Shown: positions 22,614-31,584, counted from the first letter of the stretch. The stretch is 41,005 bases of DNA from Treponema sp. (GCA_031254365.1 JAIRUN010000188.1:1-41005), one strand, 5' to 3'. Translations and numbers: made by a program. Notes: generated from the sequence alone by a model not told the origin.

Positions 22614-23237
22614 ATGTTCTCAGGGTTTGAATTCGTTGTGATATTTATTATTTTGATATTGGGACTCGGTGTTGGTATATTTGTCGGCAAAAAACTGAAA
22701 TTTCTCAGCAAAGAAACTCATATCAATATTACTTCAACCATAAAGGAAATATTACCTGTTTCTGAATTTGCGTGTCTTGTGTACCACTATCGTGATGTGG
22801 TCAAGCATAAAGACAAGGAAAAAATCTTAAGCTGGCTTACCGCGCCATTTACCGGAAAAAAGGCAATTTATACTATCGATGGTACTGTTAAACTTGGTTT
22901 TAACGGAAAAGAAATCAAAATTAAAACCTCATATAATAATATTGTTGTCTATATGCCAAAAATTACAATATTATCGCATGAGATGCATCCCGAAACATTT
23001 GAATTGTATGATGAACAAACCGGCTTATTTTCAAAATATACCTTAAAAGACGCTAACGATATTGAACTGGAGCGGAAAAACGAGATAGAATCGAAAATAA
23101 CCAAAAATATCGATTTGTTCCGGCAGGCAAGAGAATCGGCAAATCAACAGTTTGCGTCCCTGCTGGAAAATCTTCCGGGTATTAAAGGAATGTATTCGAT
23201 AGTTTTTGAATGGCCGCCGCTGACGGTTGAAAATTAA
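22614..23237 (+). CDS. DUF4230-family membrane-anchored protein, copy 2
   Basis: The 207-residue paralogue has the same layout as copy 1: an N-terminal anchor (VVIFIILILGLGVGIFVG) and a DUF4230 domain with matching blocks (LVYHYRDVVKHKD, KKAIYTIDGTVKLGFN, ITILSHEMHPETFELYDEQTG, QARESANQQFASLLENLPG). Identity is concentrated in these blocks and lower elsewhere, so the duplication is not recent or the copies are under different selection. The function is unknown. Confidence 0.75.
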   Translation: MFSGFEFVVIFIILILGLGVGIFVGKKLKFLSKETHINITSTIKEILPVSEFACLVYHYRDVVKHKDKEKILSWLTAPFTGKKAIYTIDGTVKLGFNGKEIKIKTSYNNIVVYMPKITILSHEMHPETFELYDEQTGLFSKYTLKDANDIELERKNEIESKITKNIDLFRQARESANQQFASLLENLPGIKGMYSIVFEWPPLTVEN

Positions 23238-23302
23238 ATCGTATTTGTTATCTCAAAGCGTGTCTCGTAACGTATTTGTGATAAAATAAGGGGTGAAAGA
23301 AT

Positions 23303-24520
23303 ATGTTTGTAATTCTCTGTCGGATGTTCCAGTTTATTTTTAATTTTGTGGCGAGGCTGCTTCCCTGGCGGAAGGCGATTCCGGTTGAGGGGCCGGGCAG
23401 TACCGAAAAAATTCCTGAACTGCTGGGCGAACAAAAGGTGAAAAGGCCCTTGCTGGTAACGGATCAGGGGCTGGTCAGGGCAGGTATTGCGGGCCGGGTT
23501 ATTGAGGTGCTTGATAAGGCTGCCATTCCCTGCGTGGTGTTCAGCGATGTGGAGCCGAATCCTTCGGTGAATACGGTAAACGCAATTCAGCGGATGTATT
23601 TTTCCGAAGGCTGCGATGGTTTTATTGCGCTGGGGGGCGGATCTTCAATGGATGCGGCAAAGGGAGCGGCGGCCCGCGTGGTACGGCCCCGTAAAAGCAT
23701 AAACCAGTTGAGCGGCCTCTTCAAAGTCCTGAAAAGGCTTCCGCCTTTTATCGCAATACCTACCACTGCCGGAACCGGCAGCGAAACAACCGTAGCCGCT
23801 TTGATCACCGACACGGAAACTCATCACAAACACGCCATATTGGATCTCTGCCTTATTCCCCGTTATGCGATTCTTGATCCTGAACTGACAAGGGGCCTGC
23901 CCCAATCGATCACCGCCGCTACCGGCATGGACGCGCTGACCCATGCGGTGGAAGCCTACCTCTGCTGGACTTACAATACGCGGGAAAGTATCCGCTTCGC
24001 CCTTGATGCGGTAACCATGATTTTTTCGAATCTTGAGAAGGCGTATGCCGATGGAAATGATATTGCGGCGCGGCAGGCGATGCTGTTCGCTTCGTACAGG
24101 GCGGGTTTTGCGTTTACCCGCTCCAGCGTGGGTAATATTCACGCCATCGCCCATGCTATGGGCGGTCTGTATAACACTCCCCACGGTCTGGCAAACGCCG
24201 TCATTCTACCCAAAGTGCTGGAAGATTACGGAAAAAAAGTGCATGCAAAACTCGCCCGCCTCGCGGAAGCGGCAGGGCTGGTATCCGGGACAGACACAAA
24301 AACCGCAGCCGAAAAAGCCCGCGTTTTTATTGATACAATTTACGCCATGAACGGGCGCATGGGAATCCCCAAAGGCTTTGACTGTATAAGGAGCGAGGAT
24401 ATCCCGCAGATGATCAAATGGGCCGGAAAAGAGAGTAATCCCCTTTACCCTGTACCGCTTATCTATAATAAAGAACGCTTCCGCAGAGTAATCGAAAGTC
24501 TGCGGTTATCAGGGAAATGA
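23303..24520 (+). CDS. Iron-containing (group III) alcohol dehydrogenase
   Basis: Group III enzymes interconvert alcohols and aldehydes with NAD(P)H in the cytoplasm. The 405-residue product has the nucleotide-binding GGGSSMDAAKGAA motif, TTAGTGSE, and the metal ligands D210 and H214 (GMDALTHAVEAY), H280 (NIHAIAHAMGG) and H294 (NTPHGLANAV). It should therefore be active. The N-terminus carries an unusual hydrophobic-aromatic extension (MFVILCRMFQFIFNFVARLL) that could associate with the membrane. A ribosome site (GGGGTG) precedes the start. The next gene, a transporter, begins directly at the stop codon, so the pair is co-translated. Confidence 0.92.
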   Translation: MFVILCRMFQFIFNFVARLLPWRKAIPVEGPGSTEKIPELLGEQKVKRPLLVTDQGLVRAGIAGRVIEVLDKAAIPCVVFSDVEPNPSVNTVNAIQRMYFSEGCDGFIALGGGSSMDAAKGAAARVVRPRKSINQLSGLFKVLKRLPPFIAIPTTAGTGSETTVAALITDTETHHKHAILDLCLIPRYAILDPELTRGLPQSITAATGMDALTHAVEAYLCWTYNTRESIRFALDAVTMIFSNLEKAYADGNDIAARQAMLFASYRAGFAFTRSSVGNIHAIAHAMGGLYNTPHGLANAVILPKVLEDYGKKVHAKLARLAEAAGLVSGTDTKTAAEKARVFIDTIYAMNGRMGIPKGFDCIRSEDIPQMIKWAGKESNPLYPVPLIYNKERFRRVIESLRLSGK

Positions 24521-25477
24521 ATGTCGTATAGCAGCGAAGTTGCACAGAACATAAACAGGCATATTGAACGCCTCATGCCAATACTGTCCCCGCTGGGCAT
24601 TGTGCTGGGCTTCACCCTGCCCGGCATATTCATACATCTGCGCCCGCTGGTTCCCTGGCTCTTTGGTTTGATAACTCTTGCCGGCGCGCTGAGAATGCGT
24701 ACCGCTGAATTCGGCACAACCATACGCAGCCCATTGCCCATACTGTTGTTTTTTGTCACAGGCCATATACTCACGCCGCTGATTGGATTTGCCGTTGCGT
24801 CCCGGTGCTTTAGCAACATGGATACTGTCGCGGGTTTTGTTCTGCTGCTTTCAGGCCCCACAGCAGTATCGGGTTTTATGTGGGTGAGCATATACCGCGG
24901 TGACAAGGCCCTCTGCCTTACTCTGATTTTGCTGGATACCCTGCTTGCGCCGTTTGTCGTACCTGGGGCCATTTCAATTTTGATGGGCGCACACATAACA
25001 ATGGATATGACCGGCATCGCCATTTCCCTGCTCATGATGATAGTAATTCCGACCATTGTTGGCGTAAGCATAAACGAGGCCAGCCGGGGGAGTATACCCG
25101 CGCTTGTCTGCCCATACCTGGAACCATTTTCCAAAATCTGCCTGATGCTGGTTATCGCCGCCAATGCCTCGCCTGTCGCGCCCAGAGTTCGGCTTGATGA
25201 TCCCGGCGTATGGGGTGTCGCGGCGGTCTGTATTCTGCTGTCGGTTACCGGCTTTATAATCTCGAAAGCCGCCGCCATTGCCGGAAAATGTAACGCCGAG
25301 AAGGGTATAGCTCTGTTTTTTTGCGGCGGTCTGCGGAACATCAGCGCGGTTACTACTATTGCGGTTACTTTCTTCCCCGAAGCCGCGGCCCTGCCTGCCC
25401 TGCTGGGTATCGTGTTTCAGCAGTCCATCGCAGCGGTAATGGGGAACATAAATTCGCGCCTCGACAAGAGGCGTTGA
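24521..25477 (+). CDS. BASS-type (bile acid:sodium symporter) family transporter
   Basis: The 318-residue integral membrane protein shows about nine or ten hydrophobic helices and family-like segments (GFVLLLSGPTAVSGFMWVSIYRGDKALCLTLILLDTLLAPF and, near the end, FFCGGLRNISAVTTIAVTFFP). BASS members import organic anions such as pantothenate, pyruvate or 2-oxoacids with sodium. The substrate cannot be read from sequence. The ATG directly follows the TGA of the alcohol dehydrogenase gene, so a linked metabolic role, such as moving an organic acid, is likely. Confidence 0.8.
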   Translation: MSYSSEVAQNINRHIERLMPILSPLGIVLGFTLPGIFIHLRPLVPWLFGLITLAGALRMRTAEFGTTIRSPLPILLFFVTGHILTPLIGFAVASRCFSNMDTVAGFVLLLSGPTAVSGFMWVSIYRGDKALCLTLILLDTLLAPFVVPGAISILMGAHITMDMTGIAISLLMMIVIPTIVGVSINEASRGSIPALVCPYLEPFSKICLMLVIAANASPVAPRVRLDDPGVWGVAAVCILLSVTGFIISKAAAIAGKCNAEKGIALFFCGGLRNISAVTTIAVTFFPEAAALPALLGIVFQQSIAAVMGNINSRLDKRR

Positions 25478-25505
25478 CCGAAAAATGCAGCACGTTCTGC
25501 TAAAG

Positions 25506-25534
25506 TTTACTTCTGATTCTGCCGATAGTATAAG
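25506..25534 (+). promoter_or_regulatory. Possible promoter of the 25.5-kb secreted-protein gene
   Basis: -35 TTTACT (25506-25511), 17 bases, -10 TATAAG (25529-25534). Transcription would start near 25541, between the two candidate ATGs (25538 and 25544), leaving a leader of about 3 bases for the second. Confidence 0.45.
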
Positions 25535-25543
25535 GCCATGACT

Positions 25544-26593
25544 ATGCGCAACCTGCTTCAGAAAGGGGGTGAAGCTGTATTTATTTTGGTACTTTTTCTC
25601 TCTCTTGTTCCCGGCGGGGCAGGAGCGCAGGTCATTGCTTTGTCAAATCCGGAAACCGGAAGTAACCCTGAAACAATGATAAGGGAACAGGGCGGCCTGT
25701 TTCCCGGCGTGTATTTTACCGATGTCATCAATACTCTAAAGGAAGCGGAAGCGGCCCATCCCTACTGGGCGAATACCAGGGCCGAGATAGACGCAATTAA
25801 CCGGGTACATTCGGATTACGCTTCCATTTTACTCAACAGTGACATTCTGGCATTTTACGGCCACCCCAGATCGCGTAACATGGGAATCCTGGGCCGTTAT
25901 CCGATAGAAGAACTCGATCAAAGACTCAGCGCGCTTGCCGCTGAATACGAAGCTGAAAGCGGCGGGCGTACCGTGCGCAAGGCATTTTATATTATTTACG
26001 GAACTGTCTGGCCCGAAGGGGAAATCGGAATACTTGGTGAAGAAATTATCAAGCGGTACATTGATTATGCGCTGGAACACGACATTCTGATTTTCCTCGA
26101 TCATCAGATAGGCCGCTTTGATCCGGTTGATTCCCTCAGGCGGATGCTTCCCTGGCTGCGTTACCCCAACGTACATCTTGCGCTGGACCCGGAATGGCGG
26201 ACCACCAAACCGATGAAAGAGATCGGAAGCGTTACCGCCGATGAAATTAACCGGGCGCAGCAGGTCATGGAAGATTACATCATTGCAAATGATATACCCG
26301 GCGAGCGACTCCTTGTGATTCACCAGTTCAACTGGATCATGATCAGAAACCGCGATAGGGTAAGAAGCGATTTCCAGCGGGTGCGGCTGGTTCACTGCGC
26401 CGATGGTTTTGGCACGCCGCGCCTGAAACGCGCTTCATACGCCTTTAATGCCGAAGCTCAAAACATACCAATTAAAGGTTTTAAACTGTTCTACAACTTC
26501 GGCATTTCCGGCGCTGGTTATGATGAGCCTCTGCTCAGTCCCAAACAGGTATACGAACTCAACCCCCGTCCCTATGTTATTATGTATCAGTAA
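25544..26593 (+). CDS. Secreted protein, possible TIM-barrel fold, function unknown
   Basis: The 349-residue product (351 from the ATG at 25538) has a signal peptide (LLQKGGEAVFILVLFLSLVPGGAGAQ). The mature part has a regular strand-helix alternation and conserved-looking segments: ILAFYGHPRSRNMGILG near the start, then ILIFLDHQIGRFDP, NVHLALDPEWR, LLVIHQFN and VRLVHCADGFG. Short acidic and histidine-containing motifs at strand ends, repeated around the chain, are what a TIM-barrel hydrolase would show, and the candidates are D and H in FLDHQIG and D/E in LDPEW. I do not recognise the family. The start at 25544 is preferred because of the promoter spacing. Confidence 0.65.
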   Translation: MRNLLQKGGEAVFILVLFLSLVPGGAGAQVIALSNPETGSNPETMIREQGGLFPGVYFTDVINTLKEAEAAHPYWANTRAEIDAINRVHSDYASILLNSDILAFYGHPRSRNMGILGRYPIEELDQRLSALAAEYEAESGGRTVRKAFYIIYGTVWPEGEIGILGEEIIKRYIDYALEHDILIFLDHQIGRFDPVDSLRRMLPWLRYPNVHLALDPEWRTTKPMKEIGSVTADEINRAQQVMEDYIIANDIPGERLLVIHQFNWIMIRNRDRVRSDFQRVRLVHCADGFGTPRLKRASYAFNAEAQNIPIKGFKLFYNFGISGAGYDEPLLSPKQVYELNPRPYVIMYQ

Positions 26594-26652
26594 TCCCCCC
26601 ACTCCCTGAAAAAATAAATTTATGCTACAGTAACATCACAAGGGAGAAATAT

Positions 26653-28947
26653 ATGATCGAGCTATATAACTCAGGGGCGTATCTCATTCGGGGTTCGCAG
26701 ATTATAAAAGATGACGCGGAAGCCGCCGCCAAACTGAAACAACTGGGGGTATCCGCCGCCAGAGATGAGGCCCGTAATGGCGCTATTTCCCAGGGGATTC
26801 TGTCGGCCCATAATTCGGGCGATGAGCAAAATCTCAGGCTGCGCTTTGATTCACTTACTTCCCACGATATTACCTATGTGGGGATCATTCAGACCGCCCG
26901 CGCCAGCGGTATGGAGAAATTTCCCATGCCATACATTCTGACCAACTGTCACAACAGCCTCTGCGCGGTTGGAGGAACGATCAATCAGGATGATCATGTG
27001 TTTGCCCTGAGCGCGGCGAAAAAATACGGAGGCGTGTATGTGCCGCCCCACCTCGCGGTGATCCACTCTTATAACCGGGAAATGATGGCAGGCTGCGGTA
27101 AAATGATCCTCGGTTCGGACAGCCACACCCGTTACGGTGCGCTGGGTACGCTGGCTGTTGGCGAAGGGGGCGGCGAGCTTGCAAAGCAACTAGTGGGCAG
27201 AACTTACGACATTGCCCGCCCGCCCGTGGTAGCGGTGTATTTGACCGGCGAACCAATGAAAGGTGTCGGCCCCCACGATGTGGCGCTGGCAATTATCGCG
27301 GCGGTATTCAATAACGGTTATGTGAAAAACAAGGTGATGGAATTTGTGGGCGATGGAATCGCAAAGCTGCCGGTTGATTTCCGCAACGGCATTGATGTAA
27401 TGACAACCGAAACCGCCTGCTGGTCCTCCATTTGGCAGACCGATGATCAGGTGAAGAATTATCTTGAAACGCGGGGACGCGGCGGGGATTACCACGAACT
27501 CAAGCCCGCTGATGTCGCGTATTATGACGGCCTCATTTATGTTGATCTCTCAAAAATTGAGCCGTGTATAGCCCTGCCTTTTCATCCGTCTAATGTCTAT
27601 ACGATTAAAGAATTGCAGCAAAATGCCGCTGACATTTTGGCAAAGACCGAAGCAGATGGATTAAAAGCTTTAGGTGTGCCGGGTCTCAATCTGGGTCTCA
27701 AGGCAAAGAACCGTAATGGCGGAGTCTGGGCGGATCAGGCGGTAATCGTTGGCTGCTCAGGCGGCATATTTGACAACGTCATGGCCGCGGCGGATATTAT
27801 CAAAGGCGCTTCTATCGGCAGCGGTAACTTTACCATGAGCGTGTACCCGGAAAGCCAGCCCACCTATCTGGAACTGCTGCGCAATGGCGCGGCGGAAACA
27901 TTTATGAGCGCCGGGATTTTAATGCGGGAAGCTTTCTGCGGCCCCTGTTTTGGCGCGGGGGACACTCCCGCCAACAGCGAACTTTCGATACGCCATGCGA
28001 CGCGCAACTTCCCCAACCGCGAAGGCTCAAAGCCCGGCGATGGGCAAATTGCGTCAGTGGCCCTGATGGATGCCCGTTCCATTGCCGCCACTGCGCGTAA
28101 CGCCGGCAGGATCACCGCCGCTACGGAACTTGACATTCCCTTTGGCAAATACAAATTCTTTTTTGAAAAGAGCGTGTATGACAAGCGGGTGTATAATGGC
28201 ATTGGAAAGCCCGCGCCGGAAACTGAACTTGCGTTTGGCCCCAACATTAAAGACTGGCCCGCAATGCCCGCCCTGCCGGAACATCTGCTCATTAAAATTG
28301 TCAGCTTCATCAGCGATCCGGTAACTACCACCGATGAGCTTATTCCTTCGGGTGAAACATCGTCATACCGTTCAAATCCCCTGCGCCTTGCGGAATTTAC
28401 CCTGAGCCGCAAAGACCCCTCTTATGTGGGGAAGGCAAAGGAAGTGCAGGGCTTTGAAGCGCAGCGGCAGGCCGGAACAGCATCTGCTGAAATAGATGCA
28501 ATGCTTAAAAAAATTCACAGCATTTCAGGATTCGGCGGAATTGGACTTTCCGGTGTAGGAATTGGCAGCGCGATTTTCGCCCGCAAACCCGGCGATGGTT
28601 CTGCCCGCGAACAGGCCGCATCCTGTCAGCGGGTGCTGGGCGCGGCGGCAAATTTCGCGCTTGAATACGCCACCAAGCGCTACCGCTCGAATCTGATCAA
28701 CTGGGGAATTCTTCCCTTCATCATCAGTGATGAAAAGGCTTTAAGTTCAGGTACATATCTGTTCTTCCCTGACATAAAAAAATCCGTGGGGGAAAAAACA
28801 GAACACATCACCGGCTATGTGTTAGGCGATCAAACAGCGGAAATTACCGCGACACTTGGAGAACTCACTGAAACGGAACGGCAGATATTGATTGACGGAT
28901 GCCTGATCAATTATTATGCGGCTGAAAACCGCCGGTCAGCTTCCTGA
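26653..28947 (+). CDS. Aconitase-superfamily hydratase (YbhJ-like)
   Basis: The 764-residue product has the aconitase core: GSDSHTRYGALGTLAVGEGGGEL, and cysteines in VGCSGG and in AFCGPCFGAGDTPANSE, where a 4Fe-4S cluster would sit. This is followed by the NFPNREGSKPGDGQIA stretch and a C-terminal swivel-like domain (about 560-764). The overall pattern is closest in my memory to E. coli YbhJ, a putative hydratase with no proven substrate, and differs from AcnA/AcnB. No other citric-acid-cycle gene is adjacent. It has a good ribosome site (AAGGGAG). polB follows after 18 bases. Confidence 0.85.
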   Translation: MIELYNSGAYLIRGSQIIKDDAEAAAKLKQLGVSAARDEARNGAISQGILSAHNSGDEQNLRLRFDSLTSHDITYVGIIQTARASGMEKFPMPYILTNCHNSLCAVGGTINQDDHVFALSAAKKYGGVYVPPHLAVIHSYNREMMAGCGKMILGSDSHTRYGALGTLAVGEGGGELAKQLVGRTYDIARPPVVAVYLTGEPMKGVGPHDVALAIIAAVFNNGYVKNKVMEFVGDGIAKLPVDFRNGIDVMTTETACWSSIWQTDDQVKNYLETRGRGGDYHELKPADVAYYDGLIYVDLSKIEPCIALPFHPSNVYTIKELQQNAADILAKTEADGLKALGVPGLNLGLKAKNRNGGVWADQAVIVGCSGGIFDNVMAAADIIKGASIGSGNFTMSVYPESQPTYLELLRNGAAETFMSAGILMREAFCGPCFGAGDTPANSELSIRHATRNFPNREGSKPGDGQIASVALMDARSIAATARNAGRITAATELDIPFGKYKFFFEKSVYDKRVYNGIGKPAPETELAFGPNIKDWPAMPALPEHLLIKIVSFISDPVTTTDELIPSGETSSYRSNPLRLAEFTLSRKDPSYVGKAKEVQGFEAQRQAGTASAEIDAMLKKIHSISGFGGIGLSGVGIGSAIFARKPGDGSAREQAASCQRVLGAAANFALEYATKRYRSNLINWGILPFIISDEKALSSGTYLFFPDIKKSVGEKTEHITGYVLGDQTAEITATLGELTETERQILIDGCLINYYAAENRRSAS

Positions 28948-28965
28948 AAATTTTATTCAGGGCTT

Positions 28966-31569
28966 ATGAGCTTTTCCGGCTTTATCGTCCACGCGTATCC
29001 GGACATCAGGCGGAACCGGCTCTACTGCGTAGGCCGCCTTGCGGACGGGCGTTCCTTTGCCGCGGTTGAGGAACACTGGCGGCCCTATATTCACATTTTT
29101 GAAGGCGACCGCTCTCGCGCGCTGCCCTTGCTTTCCGCATTGCGCTTTGAGGAATTTTCCTCCGAACTGGAAGCCTTTTCCGGTACGGAACCATTGCGTT
29201 GTCTGCGATTTTTCCGTTACGGCGACCGGTTAAAAGCCGTCAGTTTGCTGGAAGAAGCCGTCATTCAAAGCCCTGATGCCGGAATAAAACCCGCGGAACT
29301 TTTTCTGATTGAACGGCATATCCGGGGGCCGGTGATTGTGCAGGGACAGGATTCGCCGGGCAGACGGGTTGATCTGGTTATACGTAATCCTAAGTTTTTT
29401 GCGCCTGAACAAATGCTGCCTGAGCAGACCGCGCCTCAAAAGACAACGCCTCTTGAGGCGATTTCCCTGCGAATTGCTTCGGTTGATATTGAAACTGATG
29501 TAAAATCAGGTGTCATCCGCGCGGTAAGCGTGTCATGGGCAGATAATGTCGAAAATATCATTCAAGGCATAGTCCGGGTGGTATCCGGTGCCGAAAATCC
29601 GGCTTGTGATTTTATTTTTTATCACGTTGACGAAAAATCCCTGCTTTCCGCTTTTATCGAAGACATTCGCCGCGTTGATCCTGATGTGCTTACCGGCTGG
29701 AATTTTCTGGATTTTGATTTTCCCCGGCTGGCGGAACGCTGCGATTTTCTGGGCCTTCCATTTGTATTGGGCCGTTCCTCTGAACCGGCGAAATTTTTCC
29801 CCGGAGACGCGCCATCCAGCGGCTGGCAGTGGCGGCGCAGGTCAGCATCGGCCATTGTTCCTGGCAGGCAGGTTTTGGACGCATTGCGCATAATGCGGGC
29901 AGGAACTTTCGGCAGCACAGGCGGTTTGCGTGTTTCATGGGGAGATGAATCTGCCGCTGACTTTACACTGGAAACAGTGGCCCGAACCGTACTTGGAGAG
30001 GGAAAGATCGTCCATTCATCAGGTGAAGAAAAAATCGCCGAACTTGAAAAACTCTATACCGAAGACCCGCGGCGTTTTGGCGAATACTGTTTGCGGGACG
30101 CGGAGCTTGTTCTGCGGATTCTCGCAAAAACCGGCCTGTTTCGCCTGACGCTGGAACGTGCCTCATTGACCGGCGTTAGTCTGGACAAGGCGTGGACCAG
30201 CGTGGTGAGTTTTGAACGAATCTATGGAATGGAACTCAGGCGGAAGGGCATTGCCGCTCCTGCTGTTGATCCGGGGGCTGATGTTTCAGGCGCGGCCGGT
30301 GGAACCGTGCTTGATCCCATGCCGGGGCTTTTCAACAATGTGGCTGTTTTTGATTTTCGCAGCCTATACCCGACGATCATGCTGAGCTTTAACATTGATC
30401 CCCTTGCACACGCCCGCGCCGGAACACCGGGTGGCGCGGCTAACGACATGACAAATAACGCCGCGCCAATAATAGCACCTAACGGGGCGGCTTTCTCCCG
30501 CAACCCAGGACTGCTTCCCGCAATCATCGCCGAGTATTTTGCGGCGCGCCGCCGCGCCATTGATGCGGGGGATTCCATTGCCGCGCAGGTGTATAAAATT
30601 CTGATGAACAGTTTTTACGGCGTACTGGGAACCGGCGCGTGCCGTTACGGACGCACCGCGCTTGCCGGGGCAATCACATCATTTGCGCGGAAGTGGCTGC
30701 TCTTTTCGCGTGACTGGTTCAGCGAAAAGGGCTTCCGCGTACTGTACGGCGACACGGATTCCCTTTTTGTGGAGACGGATTTTAACGACAGCGCATCCTT
30801 TGGTGATTTTGCGGAACGCTGCGGCGGTCTCGCAAAAGAACTCAACAAGGTAATTGCGGAAAAAGTCCGCGCGGACTACGATCTGGAATCCCATATTGAG
30901 CTTCGTTTTGAAAAAGCCTACCGGCGTTTTTTGATTCCGCCCCTGCGGAATGTTCACGCTGATACATCCGAAGATTCTGAAGAAGTTTTGCGTAGCAAAA
31001 CTCCACGGGGCCGGGCAAAAGGCTATTCGGGTTATCTGATTCATGCTCCTGGCGAATCCGGTGAAACCCCGCCAAGTGTCGAGGTACGGGGCATGGAAGC
31101 GGTACGCAGCGATACCACTCCTTTGGCCCGCCGCCTCCAGCTTGAACTGCTGGAACTGGTTTTTTCCGGCTGCAGCGAGGAACAGTTCAGGGCCCAGGTG
31201 CAGCAGACAATAGAAGCAATGCGGGCGGGAAAACTCGACTCCGAACTGGTTTACCGCAAGCGCCTGTCCCGCTATCCTGAAACATACACCGCGTCAACGC
31301 CGCCGCAGGTAAAAGCCGCCCGCGCTCTGGGCTGGAAAAAACGGCGGGGAACCGTGGAATACCTCTGGACAGTAGATGGCCCGCTGCCAGTATCCCTTCC
31401 CCACGGAGCGATTGATTATGATCATTATGCCGCTTCGCAGGTTTTTCCCCTTGCCCGTTCAATCGCCGAGGCAGCGCATTGGGACCCTGATTTTTTCGCG
31501 CAGGGCAGGGCGCGTTCCGGGCGCGGTGCGGAATTCGCAAAAGGCCAGATAGAGATTGACTTTTCGTGA
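28966..31569 (+). CDS. polB: Family B DNA polymerase (Pol II-like) with proofreading exonuclease
   Basis: The 867-residue protein has an intact exonuclease: Exo I VDIETD (D174, E176), Exo II GWNFLDFDFPRL and Exo III YCLRDAEL. The polymerase motifs are A (DFRSLYPTIM, D463), B (KILMNSFYGVLGT) and C (YGDTDSLFV, D596 and D598). The C-terminal RGMEAVRSDTTPLARRLQLEL and VYRKRLSR stretches match E. coli Pol II, used in replication restart and DNA repair. It is about 80 residues longer than Pol II. Part of the excess is an insertion before KGYSGY (about residues 661-683) that contains a palindrome (30984-31002). The start follows the hydratase gene by 18 bases with only a weak ribosome site (CAGGG). 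Confidence 0.95.
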   Translation: MSFSGFIVHAYPDIRRNRLYCVGRLADGRSFAAVEEHWRPYIHIFEGDRSRALPLLSALRFEEFSSELEAFSGTEPLRCLRFFRYGDRLKAVSLLEEAVIQSPDAGIKPAELFLIERHIRGPVIVQGQDSPGRRVDLVIRNPKFFAPEQMLPEQTAPQKTTPLEAISLRIASVDIETDVKSGVIRAVSVSWADNVENIIQGIVRVVSGAENPACDFIFYHVDEKSLLSAFIEDIRRVDPDVLTGWNFLDFDFPRLAERCDFLGLPFVLGRSSEPAKFFPGDAPSSGWQWRRRSASAIVPGRQVLDALRIMRAGTFGSTGGLRVSWGDESAADFTLETVARTVLGEGKIVHSSGEEKIAELEKLYTEDPRRFGEYCLRDAELVLRILAKTGLFRLTLERASLTGVSLDKAWTSVVSFERIYGMELRRKGIAAPAVDPGADVSGAAGGTVLDPMPGLFNNVAVFDFRSLYPTIMLSFNIDPLAHARAGTPGGAANDMTNNAAPIIAPNGAAFSRNPGLLPAIIAEYFAARRRAIDAGDSIAAQVYKILMNSFYGVLGTGACRYGRTALAGAITSFARKWLLFSRDWFSEKGFRVLYGDTDSLFVETDFNDSASFGDFAERCGGLAKELNKVIAEKVRADYDLESHIELRFEKAYRRFLIPPLRNVHADTSEDSEEVLRSKTPRGRAKGYSGYLIHAPGESGETPPSVEVRGMEAVRSDTTPLARRLQLELLELVFSGCSEEQFRAQVQQTIEAMRAGKLDSELVYRKRLSRYPETYTASTPPQVKAARALGWKKRRGTVEYLWTVDGPLPVSLPHGAIDYDHYAASQVFPLARSIAEAAHWDPDFFAQGRARSGRGAEFAKGQIEIDFS
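30984..31002. repeat. Perfect palindrome in frame within polB
   Basis: AGTTTTGC-GTA-GCAAAACT has perfect 8-bp arms and a 3-base loop, and encodes EVLRSKT (residues 673-679). It lies within a loop that is absent from E. coli Pol II as I remember it, immediately before the KGYSGY motif. Confidence 0.7.
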
Positions 31570-31584
31570 TTATTGTAATATATT
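31556..31584 (+). promoter_or_regulatory. Promoter of the EIIA gene, predicted leaderless
   Basis: -35 TTGACT (31556-31561, inside the 3' end of polB), 17 bases, -10 TATATT (31579-31584), 6 bases, ATG at 31591. The spacing is identical to that at alaS. There is no Shine-Dalgarno sequence. Confidence 0.7.

Larger units (their letters stand above)
21821..23237 (+). repeat. Tandem duplication of a promoter plus DUF4230 gene
   Basis: Two units about 700 bases long each contain a TGGTC...AAGCTGT stretch, the conserved GATTGACTTGGGAAATGGCG promoter block (21858 and 22565), a ribosome site and a DUF4230 gene. The promoter blocks differ at one position within the first 26 bases, while the proteins have diverged considerably. 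Confidence 0.8.
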
